A DNA stretch of 64,000 nucleotides from Candidatus Trichofilum aggregatum. GTDB taxonomy: Bacteria > Chloroflexota > Anaerolineae > Promineifilales > Promineifilaceae. Below the pieces are notes generated by a model. That model made no database searches. It was not told where the DNA came from and was given only the letters and a program-made list of their open reading frames with translations. This document shows positions 53,722-61,391 of the stretch, piece after piece. Every line of letters starts with the position of its first letter. Position 1 is the first letter of the stretch. Location: positions 1 through 64,000 of the forward strand of contig JADJUV010000175.1 of the NCBI GenBank assembly GCA_016716885.1. Direction: 5' to 3'. Both the position numbers and the translations under genes were made by a program.

Positions 53722-55962
53722 ATGGATACATCGTCTCAATCCTTACGCTGGCATCGCGGCCGCAGATTCTCCCTCGTGCTCCTCATTCTTCTCATCCTCG
53801 CCGGTTTTACCTGGTGGATGACCCGCCCACCCCACAAATCCATTACCATCGTAGCGAAAGGTAGTTACACCAGCGTTGCTAACGCCGTTGCCTTCACCGG
53901 TGATGAAGCCATCGCCCGTGATATTACCCTGGCCGATCCCACAGTTAGCCGCCTGTTAGAAAACCAAACCTATGATTTCCTCTACGCCGTTCCTTTAGGC
54001 GAGGGCGAATCTGTAACCTGGCGCACCGATGGCTGTGGCCCAGACAATTGCTCCCATGTCACCCTCTACAATTACACCACCGGTGGCACCTTTGAACTGG
54101 TAGTGAACCGGAAGACAGCCCGGGTGATTTCATATTGGCAAGACCTGGATGCTCGGCCTGGTGCCAGCCGCACGATTATACCGAAAGCGTTGAGCATTGC
54201 GGCCGCGGACAAACAAGTCCAGGGCATCCTCGGCGACATCGCCAGTGTGGAAATGATCATGGCCCCCATGGCCGCCTGGCTCATGGATGACGATTGCAGC
54301 CAGGATTGGTGTGTTGACCTGACCTTTGAAGCCCCCGATGGCAGTGGCAAAATTGTCCATGTATTCATCAACATGCAACAGCAAGAAGTGGCCCGCGTCT
54401 TCTCCACCCGCAGTCGCCCCACCAACCAGCTTTATTCCCCCCAAGACCCCGTGGGCACAGGCAACCTTTTTGATGACGGTTGCCACGCCGAATATGGCTG
54501 GAACGTGTGCTGGGAAATGACCGCCAGCGATGGGGTCAATTTTTATGATGCCACACATGACGGCGAACTTGTTTTCTCCAGTGTCAAGATCGGCCAGGTA
54601 GAAGTCTGGTATCCGGCCTGGCCGGGAGGCTATCGGGATGAGATTGGCTTCAACAGTAGTGTGCCCCCCAAATTTGGCACCACCGTCCGCCCCGTAGACG
54701 GTGGGTTTGAAGTCCATCAGCTTTTTACCGAGCCTTTCGATTGGCCCAACTGCATCTGCTGCTACCGCTACGAACAGATCGTCCGTTTTAACGAAGACGG
54801 CAGTTTTGAGCCTCGTTTCATCTCCCAAGGGCCGGGTTGTGACGATCTTTCCATCTATCGCCCCTTCTGGCGCATCGACATGGATGTGCAGACCAGTGAC
54901 GATAATCAGGTTTATGAGTGGGATGGTGAGGCCTGGATAGAAACAACCAACGAATCCGAGTTGGCCCTATTTACCCCTCTCTCGTTAGAACAGTCACGAG
55001 TGGCGGTGGGCAACGGCGATCAATTTTACGAATGGCGGCCCATAGCCACGGACCCCCTGCAACTGGATGATGGGTTGCTTTTTGCCCTCAAGTGGAATGA
55101 GGGGGAAGGCAATGATCCCATCCTGCCGGGTGCGGCGGATACCTTTGAACCACCGCGCCAGTGGCTTAATGGGGAGTCGTTGCCTGATCAAAATATTGTC
55201 TTTTGGTACATTCCCTTTCTGAAAACCAAAAAAGGGGGTATCTGGTGGTGTATGCCCGAGCCAGCGCCCAATACAACCCCTTGTGAAGCGATTTTACAGA
55301 TCAGCCCCACCAATGAGCTGCACCAGCCCACAGAAACCGAGATAGCGCAATTGACGCCCACCGCTACACACACACCGGAGCCAGATAGTTCGCCCACACC
55401 TGTGCCCACGGCCACGGCAGGGCCTATTCAAGGGGAAACGGCTGAGGAGATTATTCTGAACGCCGGGTGTGGCTCTTGCCACCATATTGGCAATATAGGG
55501 GAAACGCGCAAGGTGGGGCCTGATTTGACCAGCATTGGGGCTGAGGCGGGTGACCGGGTGGCGGATCTCTCGGCTGAAGCCTATATTCGCCAATCCATCC
55601 TGGAACCGAATACGCATCTGGCGGAAACGTGCCCGAATGGGCCGTGTCTGCCCGATATTATGCCCAGCTATTATGGGGAACGGCTTTCATCCACGCAGTT
55701 GGATACCGTTGTGGCCTTTTTGCTCTTGCAAAATGGCACGGAGACAGCCATGACCCCGGAGCCGATTGATGGTAATGGTGAAACGGGGGGGGATGGGGAT
55801 GACGCGGCCGCGGACTCAACTTCATCTCTACCCGGCGGCCTGTGGGCAGTGGTTGGGGGTGGCGTGGTGTTGGTGGTAGGTGGCGCGGCCGCGTTCTGGT
55901 TCATGCGCCGTTCCCCCCAAAAACAACCCACTAAACTAGAAACCCCAACCGATGAACCATAA
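53722..55962 (+). CDS. Membrane-anchored protein with a C-terminal c-type cytochrome domain
   Basis: A 746-residue protein. The N-terminal helix (residues 13-32) is followed by a long extracytoplasmic region rich in Cys pairs (DGCGPDNC, DDCSQDWC, NCICCYRYEQ) that I do not recognise. A Thr/Pro linker leads to a cytochrome c domain with the heme motif CGSCH at residues 583-587, KVGPDLTSIG and the likely Met ligand in PDIMPSYYGER. A second membrane helix (about 705-727) ends the protein. A TATAAT box lies 43 bases before the ATG at 53722. The long open frame from 53638 is not used because AAAGGAAAC precedes 53722. It probably transfers electrons outside the membrane. Confidence 0.75.
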   Translation: MDTSSQSLRWHRGRRFSLVLLILLILAGFTWWMTRPPHKSITIVAKGSYTSVANAVAFTGDEAIARDITLADPTVSRLLENQTYDFLYAVPLGEGESVTWRTDGCGPDNCSHVTLYNYTTGGTFELVVNRKTARVISYWQDLDARPGASRTIIPKALSIAAADKQVQGILGDIASVEMIMAPMAAWLMDDDCSQDWCVDLTFEAPDGSGKIVHVFINMQQQEVARVFSTRSRPTNQLYSPQDPVGTGNLFDDGCHAEYGWNVCWEMTASDGVNFYDATHDGELVFSSVKIGQVEVWYPAWPGGYRDEIGFNSSVPPKFGTTVRPVDGGFEVHQLFTEPFDWPNCICCYRYEQIVRFNEDGSFEPRFISQGPGCDDLSIYRPFWRIDMDVQTSDDNQVYEWDGEAWIETTNESELALFTPLSLEQSRVAVGNGDQFYEWRPIATDPLQLDDGLLFALKWNEGEGNDPILPGAADTFEPPRQWLNGESLPDQNIVFWYIPFLKTKKGGIWWCMPEPAPNTTPCEAILQISPTNELHQPTETEIAQLTPTATHTPEPDSSPTPVPTATAGPIQGETAEEIILNAGCGSCHHIGNIGETRKVGPDLTSIGAEAGDRVADLSAEAYIRQSILEPNTHLAETCPNGPCLPDIMPSYYGERLSSTQLDTVVAFLLLQNGTETAMTPEPIDGNGETGGDGDDAAADSTSSLPGGLWAVVGGGVVLVVGGAAAFWFMRRSPQKQPTKLETPTDEP

Positions 55963-55965
55963 AAC

Positions 55966-56058
55966 GTGAGTCTACGGAAAGAAGCCACGAAGTAACAGGG
56001 ATTTTTCTCTGATGGCCTGACATCCTTGGCGCCTTGGTGGGCATTTTTTCCGTAGACT
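55966..56058. terminator. Inverted repeat between convergent genes
   Basis: GAGTCTACGGAAA (about 55972) and TTTCCGTAGACTC (about 56047) are 13-base arms about 60 bases apart, with a T-run at the inner side of the right arm. The position between the cytochrome gene and the ABC permease, which run toward each other, suits a shared terminator. The long loop makes this uncertain. Confidence 0.4.
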
Positions 56059-56070
56059 CAACCCCTTCGT

Positions 56071-57153
56071 CTAACTCACGATGCCGGGCAACATCGTGGG
56101 GCGCGTGCGTGCCTGCCGTGTCACCAGGGCTACCACACCCATCAACCCCACCACCAACAAGATGAGAATACCCACCTCTAGCCGAATATCTGCCCAGGTT
56201 GCCCCATTTTGCGTGATTTCCACAATGGGGTGAATGATGTAATAAGTGGGGAAAATTCGCCCAATCCATTGCGGTATGGAGGGGAACAGATAAATGATGG
56301 CCGGGGCATAAAGCAGAATGCCGGTCGCTTTAACCGTAGCAAACAGCGTATTGATGTCTTTGACCAATGCCCCTAGCAACACCCCAAACGTAGTCGCCAT
56401 GATCGCGCTCAGAAACAACAGCCCCACCAAAAGTAACGGCTGGGTTCCAAATGCCTGATTGAGCACCAGGGTGAACACACCCATGCTCAGGCTCAACACG
56501 ACGCCCAACGTTGCCTTAGCCACAAATAGTTCGCCCAAAGAGGTGGAAGTCGTGGTTATGGCGGTGATGGTGCGTTTTTGTTTTTCTTCCACCAGTGACG
56601 TAGCCGGAACCATACTGCCCCCCAGAATGATGGTCAGGAGCACCACAAAGGGCATCAAGCGCTCTTCCCAGGGTATACTTTCGCCATCACCCAGGGTTTG
56701 GCTAATGACGGTGACGGGTGACTCTTGTCCGCTGAGGTCACGGAGCATGGTGACGACGGCGGTTGCCAGGAAGATGCGGTCTTTGAGCAAGCTTTCGCCG
56801 TAGATGTAAATAGTGAGGGCCGCGGCCGCGTCGCCCCGTAATTGCTCATCAAACCCGGCAGGCAAAATTATCCCCACATCCACCACCCCATTCGTTACCG
56901 CATCCTTGAGCGTATCAGGATCATCATATTCCCGTAAGACAATACCTTCCAGGGCCTGAGCTTCCGTAACAACGGCCGATTGCCCCCCATCGGCAATACC
57001 CAGGGTTGGTTTGCCAGAGAAAAACGTGCCCACCAGCAATTGAATTAACAACGACATCACCAGGGGAATGATGATGGCGAAGATGAACAGAAAGTTCCGT
57101 GGCCCCCAAACCAACTCTTTACCCAACAAAACCACAATTCGTCGCAGGCTCAT
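56071..57153 (-). CDS. ABC-2 type permease, NatB/YhaP-like (second permease)
   Basis: A 360-residue protein: one N-terminal helix, an extracytoplasmic domain of about 140 residues (containing REYDDPDTLKDAVTNGVVDV), then five or six helices with ATSLVEEKQKRTITAITTTS, the ABC-2 permease motif. Overlaps the preceding permease by four bases. With that permease and the ATPase it would form an asymmetric exporter. The substrate is unknown, although sodium or antibiotic export is typical of NatAB relatives. Confidence 0.85.
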   Translation of the reverse strand: MSLRRIVVLLGKELVWGPRNFLFIFAIIIPLVMSLLIQLLVGTFFSGKPTLGIADGGQSAVVTEAQALEGIVLREYDDPDTLKDAVTNGVVDVGIILPAGFDEQLRGDAAAALTIYIYGESLLKDRIFLATAVVTMLRDLSGQESPVTVISQTLGDGESIPWEERLMPFVVLLTIILGGSMVPATSLVEEKQKRTITAITTTSTSLGELFVAKATLGVVLSLSMGVFTLVLNQAFGTQPLLLVGLLFLSAIMATTFGVLLGALVKDINTLFATVKATGILLYAPAIIYLFPSIPQWIGRIFPTYYIIHPIVEITQNGATWADIRLEVGILILLVVGLMGVVALVTRQARTRPTMLPGIVS

Positions 57154-58208
57154 TGGAATTTCCTCCGTAACACAACCACCCCTAACGCCAAAAATAACAG
57201 GGCAAAACCCACCAAAGCCAGGATATGCTGACCGACATCGGCCCAGCCCCAGCCACTATTCATCACCTGATAGACCGAGTCCACCAGATAGTAAGACGGA
57301 ATCACCTTTACCCAACTGGTGGTCAGGCCCGGAATCAGTAGGGTGAAGGCGGGCAAACTCATCACCAGGATAGCCAGAATACCCCAACCCATCACCGACA
57401 TCATATCTTTGGCGACGCTGGCGATGAGAAAGGCAATGCCTGTCACTAATAGGGACCCCAGAAGTAAAATAAGGAGAATGAGCACTGGTTGTTGACTCAA
57501 ACCACCCGTTACGGCCACGAGTAAAGCCGCCTGGGCAAAAGCCAGCCCCACCCCAAACACCCCTTTGGCGGCAAACAGCCCTTCAACGCGCAAAGGTGTG
57601 ACCAACAAGGCGGTAATGGTGCCACTGCTCACTTCGCTGGCAATAAGGCTGGCCAATCCCATCGTTTCCATCATTAAAATGAAGACAGCAAACAACGGCA
57701 ACATACGATCCCGGTAAGGAATTTGCTCACCAGCGCGATCAACGCCCAATAGTTCTTCATGGACTTCCACGTTGAGCGGTTGCTCACTGAGCATAAATCC
57801 CACTTCTTGAAGAAAGACATGGTACAGCTCTTTAAATTCTTCGGGAAAATCGGCGGCGAAATAGAGGTTGACGGTTTCGGGCTGGCCGAGGGTCACGTTT
57901 TGGGCGAAACCGGTGGGCAGAACGACCCCCACTGCGTACTCACCCGTTTGCACGGCTTCACGCAACGCGGCCGCGTCCCCCATTTCTATCAGTTCAACCC
58001 CACTCTCGTTCAGTTCCGTCAGCAATTGCTGGGGCATATCCGGGGCAAAAATCGCCATCTCCAACGTCTCATCCACACTGTCCGGCATGGCAAAATAAAT
58101 CACCGCATAAAACACCAACGCCAACACCGTAACCAGGGCGAAAAAGCGATTGCTGAAGAAAAGAACCAGGTCCTTACGTAATAACGCACCAATCATTTGA
58201 CCATTCAT
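57150..58208 (-). CDS. ABC-2 type permease, NatB/YhaP-like (first permease)
   Basis: A 352-residue paralogue with the same layout: N-terminal helix, outer domain (MGDAAALREAVQTGEYAVGV) and five or six C-terminal helices, with LIASEVSSGTITALLVTPL. The stop of the ATPase gene overlaps its start (TAATG), and the next permease overlaps its end (ATGA), so the three genes form one operon. Confidence 0.85.
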   Translation of the reverse strand: MNGQMIGALLRKDLVLFFSNRFFALVTVLALVFYAVIYFAMPDSVDETLEMAIFAPDMPQQLLTELNESGVELIEMGDAAALREAVQTGEYAVGVVLPTGFAQNVTLGQPETVNLYFAADFPEEFKELYHVFLQEVGFMLSEQPLNVEVHEELLGVDRAGEQIPYRDRMLPLFAVFILMMETMGLASLIASEVSSGTITALLVTPLRVEGLFAAKGVFGVGLAFAQAALLVAVTGGLSQQPVLILLILLLGSLLVTGIAFLIASVAKDMMSVMGWGILAILVMSLPAFTLLIPGLTTSWVKVIPSYYLVDSVYQVMNSGWGWADVGQHILALVGFALLFLALGVVVLRRKFQ

Positions 58209-59070
58209 TACACCAGTCCTCGCCCGGTGATCTGGATAAAAATATCTTCCAGCGTCGCCTCTTCACTGTGAACCGTCACCACTTTTTCATTGGCAAACAA
58301 GTGACCCACTTCAGCCGAAGTATCTGGCCCATCCAGAATGATTTCCCGCGTTTCCAGTTGGCCGTTCTGCCCCACCACTTCCGCCTTCAACGCCCGTTTG
58401 CCATATTGTTGCTTGAGGGTGTGCGGGGTATCCAGCGCCACAATTTTGCCTTTGTTGATGAAGGCCACCCGGTTACAGAGCTTATCTGCTTCCACCATGT
58501 CATGCGTTGTCAAAAGACGGTTGTACCTTGCGCCTGTTCTTCTTTGATAATGTTACGAATGGTTTCCGAGGAGACAGGATCGAGGCCGTCAGTAGGTTCA
58601 TCAAGGAACAGGAGCCGGGGTTTATTAACCAGAGCGCGGGCTACCATGAGCCGCTGGCGCATCCCTTTAGAAAAGGTCTCCACCCGAATCTTGCCCTTGC
58701 CCCCCAACCCGACCCGTTCTAACAAAGCATCGGCGTTGAAGGCTTTCACCCCAAACAGCCGGGCAAAGAGGTTCAAATTTTCGGCCGCCGTCATGGGTTC
58801 GTACAGGTTGGTCAGCTCAAAACAGACACCGATCTGGCCCTGAATTTTCTTGGCATATTTGGCAACGTCTTGCCCTAACAAGGTCGCCCGACCTTCCTTG
58901 GGTAAGAGCTGACCAGTCAACATTTTAACGGTCGTGGATTTACCGGCCCCATTAGGGCCAAGAAAACCCAGAATTTCCCCCTCGCCCACCACAAAGTTGA
59001 TATGGTCTACAGCCATTAAATGGCCGTAGTGATAGGTCAAATTTTCACTGGTAATAGCGGGTTGGGACAT
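58208..59070 (-). CDS. ABC transporter ATP-binding protein, NatA-like (one frameshift)
   Basis: Walker A GPNGAGKSTT, signature FSKGMRQRLMVARALV, Walker B LLFLDEPTDGLDP. The frame from 59070 stops at 58510 after EEQAQGTTVF; the next frame continues TTHDMVEADKLCNRVAFINK, restoring the switch histidine, to 58208. A single-base indel near 58512 explains this. The total is about 285 residues, a normal length. First gene of the exporter operon. Confidence 0.88.
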
Positions 59071-59091
59071 GAAATGATCTCCTGTGGGAAT

Positions 59092-59189
59092 GAGTGGCGA
59101 GTTGGCGAGAAGCGAGTAGCGAGTAGCGAGTTCCCAGAGTTCCCAGAGTTCCCAGAGTTCCCAGAGTTCCCCTGAGTTCCCCGAGTTCC
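59092..59189 (-). repeat. Tandem tracts upstream of the ABC operon
   Basis: GCGAGTA-type heptamers (about 59110-59130) are followed by a 10-base unit CCAGAGTTCC repeated at least four times and degenerate copies to about 59189. It lies directly before the start of the ABC operon (minus strand), in its leader or promoter region. Confidence 0.7.
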
Positions 59190-59357
59190 ATCCATCATGG
59201 TGAACAACCCGCTCATCCCGTGTGATGTCTGGTTATTATAAGCGAATCGGGAAGGTGTGAAAGGGGCGCGAAAGCGATTGCGCGGAAGATCAGCGGGCGG
59301 GATGACATTTGTCACCCTATTGCTGGTAGGGCGATTGCCTACTCCCCAAAATGAACC

Positions 59358-59488
59358 CATCCCCTAACGATTCCCGCTGGGAAGGGGGAAAAATCAATGG
59401 GGCCGTTTTTCGCGGGCGTCGGCCCGCGAAAAACGGCCCTTAAAAGGTTCCCCGCCCCTGGGGGTGGGGTTAGGGGTGGGGAAAACCT
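59358..59488. repeat. Dispersed hairpin element D, copy 2
   Basis: The outer part CCCCTAACGATTCCCGCTGG on the left and GGGGTTAGGGGTGGGGAAAA on the right flank a perfect 17-base hairpin (59401-59417 with 59422-59438, loop GTCG). The stem sequence differs from copy 1 (53431-53472), but the outer sequence and the flanking CTTAAAAGGTTCCCC match. The rest of the 455-base gap (59071-59524) is repeat tract or shows nothing. Confidence 0.65.
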
Positions 59489-59524
59489 AAGTAGGCTATC
59501 CGCCTTAAAATTGTTTGTAGACGT

Positions 59525-60099
59525 TTAGGCCGAGCCTTCGTAGGCGTATTTGATCCAACCAATCAGTTCATCATCTACCTGTGCCGCTTCTGTCACGTTG
59601 ACCTTGAAATGGCACATGCTCCCTTTGGGCATGGCGATCAGCCTGTCCGTGGCTTCAATATCTTTCATGTTGAGGCCCACTTCTACCCTGGTTTTAGTCG
59701 CCGGGGTAATCATGGCAAACTGTTTGGCCCGCCGTAGACTGACATACCCTTTTTTGGGGACTAATTCAAATGGGCCAAATTCGTTGATAGCCGCCATGAG
59801 TTGATCATGAATGGGGCGTAGAGGGGCTTTGGCCCCGGCATAAATCTCATCTACCACCTCATCACCCGACAACCCTTTGGCCTCAGCCGCCCGTTCCCCA
59901 TCTGACTGAAGCACGACATGCACTAAGGTGCCCGCATCGCCGTGCCCCAGTCCCAGGTCACGTTTGAGCATGTCACGGATTTCTCCATGTTTGGTGAGGC
60001 CACTTTGCTGCACGATGGCCGTTAATTCGGCCAGGGTTTTGCCCGTCTTTTTTGAATATTGTCTATTTGGGTTTGAACAGCTTTGTCCAGGCTACTCAT
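59525..60099 (-). CDS. DUF4287/DUF5655 domain protein (one frameshift)
   Basis: Reading from ATG 60099 gives MSSLDKAVQTQIDNIQKKTG and, after a one-base shift in an A-run near 60045, KTLAELTAIVQQSGLTKHGE, then IRDMLKRDLGLGHGDAGTLV. The first half matches DUF4287. The second half (GAKAPLRPIHDQLMAAINEF, PFELVPKKGYVSLRRAKQFA) matches DUF5655. The total is about 190 residues. The combination is common in bacteria, but the function is not known. Confidence 0.8.
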
Positions 60100-60122
60100 G
60101 AGTGGGTCTCCTTTGTGGGTAC

Positions 60123-60130
60123 GCGGCCGC
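60123..60130. other. Intergenic GCGGCCGC palindrome (example site)
   Basis: One of at least five copies outside genes (others at 20609, 26510, 35889 and 49947), which shows that the palindrome is not kept only by protein coding. It lies between the DUF4287 gene and the phytoene synthase-like gene. Confidence 0.9.
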
Positions 60131-60165
60131 GTGCGGGGCCATCCTTATCATTTTTAGAGGGTGAT

Positions 60166-60986
60166 CTAGCTATAGCCAACCTCTTGCATAATCTGTACCA
60201 CTTCGGTGCGGCTCAGTTTGAGGTGGCCCTCTTGTAAAGCATCCAGCGTTCGGTGGGCCAACGTCAGCGGGAGTTTACAAAAGTTGAGCGCGGGGCCAGC
60301 CGGTAGAGCCTGAATATAGGCATCGGCCAGCAACAAATTGCGCCGGGCGTAGCTTTGCATATCGGCTACCTGCCAATTTTGAGGGAAAAAATCTTTTCCC
60401 CCGGCCATATCTTCCACCCGGTTACGCAGAATATTGACGGTTTGTAACCCCCGACCAAAACCCACGGCCTGGGTCCGGTTGGTCTGGGTGCCATCATGCC
60501 AGGCCCACAAATCTGACAGCAAAAGCCCCACGGCTCCTGCCACACCAAAGGTGTAACGATCCAGATCGGCTTCGGTTACGACGTGCCAACCGGTTATGGC
60601 CCAATGGGCCATGCGATCAGCCATGGCTGCGGTTACATCCCAAATGCGGAAGGCAATCGGTTCCGGGGCATGGCAGGCCCATTCGCCTATACGAAGGGAA
60701 ACTTCAGGCAAACGATCCTGAAAAGGGGCGAGAGCCTGGTTAAAACTGGCATAATCAAACTGCTCGACTGATTTTTGCGCCTGCAAAACGAGGCTCATAC
60801 GCTGCAAGATGTTGGCCTTGTCGGCTCCCTCAAGCTCAGGGTGGTCTTCGACTTCATCGATGGCCCGAAGACAGAGGTAAGCTGAGGCTACGGCTTCGCG
60901 CAGAGCATCAGGTAAACGTTCGATGGGATCATAAAAGTTCGGCTGGTTTCAGCTAACACACGCATTGCTTCTTGTTGATATGTCAT
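60166..60986 (-). CDS. Squalene/phytoene synthase-like protein (one frameshift)
   Basis: Translation starts at ATG 60986 (MTYQQEAMRVLAETSRTFMI). A one-base shift near 60925 continues ERLPDALREAVASAYLCLRA, then IDEVEDHPELEGA and on to the stop at 60166. The total is about 272 residues, normal for the family. The first Asp-rich motif is DEVED (DXXXD). The second, VNILRNRVEDMAGGKDFFP, has Asn where many synthases have the first Asp. The enzyme joins two prenyl diphosphates head to head to make carotenoid or hopanoid precursors. No other isoprenoid gene is nearby. The second-motif change makes activity uncertain. Confidence 0.8.
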
Positions 60987-61391
60987 AAATAGCCTTTGTT
61001 GAGATTGGTTTGCGGCCGCTAAATTACCACTTTTTCCCTTTGCTGTCACTATGTTGTGATAAGGCACAGCAATTCTCAATTTGAAACGCCGGGTAAAGGC
61101 GGAATAGGCGGGCAACCCTATAGGCTAAGCCGGTCCAATGAGCTTCGCGCCCGCCCCGCCCCACACAAATGTGCTCTAAAGGGAGAATGGCGGATGTGTC
61201 ACCCCAAAACTCGTAACCCACCTCTTTCCGTGGCAAAATTCCCCCTCTCGCTCTGACTCTTACTATAGCTTTCAAGAAGAAGATTTAGTTTGTAGTGACC
61301 GCTTTAGCGGGCTAGTACCAGCCCGCTAAAGCGGTCACTACAAACTAAGACCCCAAATGATTATCTAAACCTTCCACAAGGAGTGCCCGCC
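60987..61391. other. 400-base gap before the GH31 gene
   Basis: Contains a GCGGCCGC site (about 61012-61019), a weak minus-strand open frame (61024-61275, 83 residues, KEVGYEFWGDTSAILPLEHI) that I cannot assign and do not call, and element A copy 5 (61263-61371). AAGGAG at 61377-61382 is the ribosome-binding site of the next gene. Confidence 0.5.
61263..61371 (-). repeat. Dispersed hairpin element A, copy 5 (inverted relative to copy 1)
   Basis: Arms of about 29 bases (TTTAGTTTGTAGTGACCGCT onward, from 61284) around a 6-base loop, in a larger unit whose two flanks match the flanks of copy 1 (8005-8094) in reverse orientation. This defines the element's ends and shows that it has been copied in both orientations. 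Confidence 0.75.

Noticed and set aside
61024..61275. Minus-strand open frame of 83 residues
   Set aside because: No recognised motif, no ribosome-binding site, and its 5' end enters the element A region; mentioned only in the gap note.
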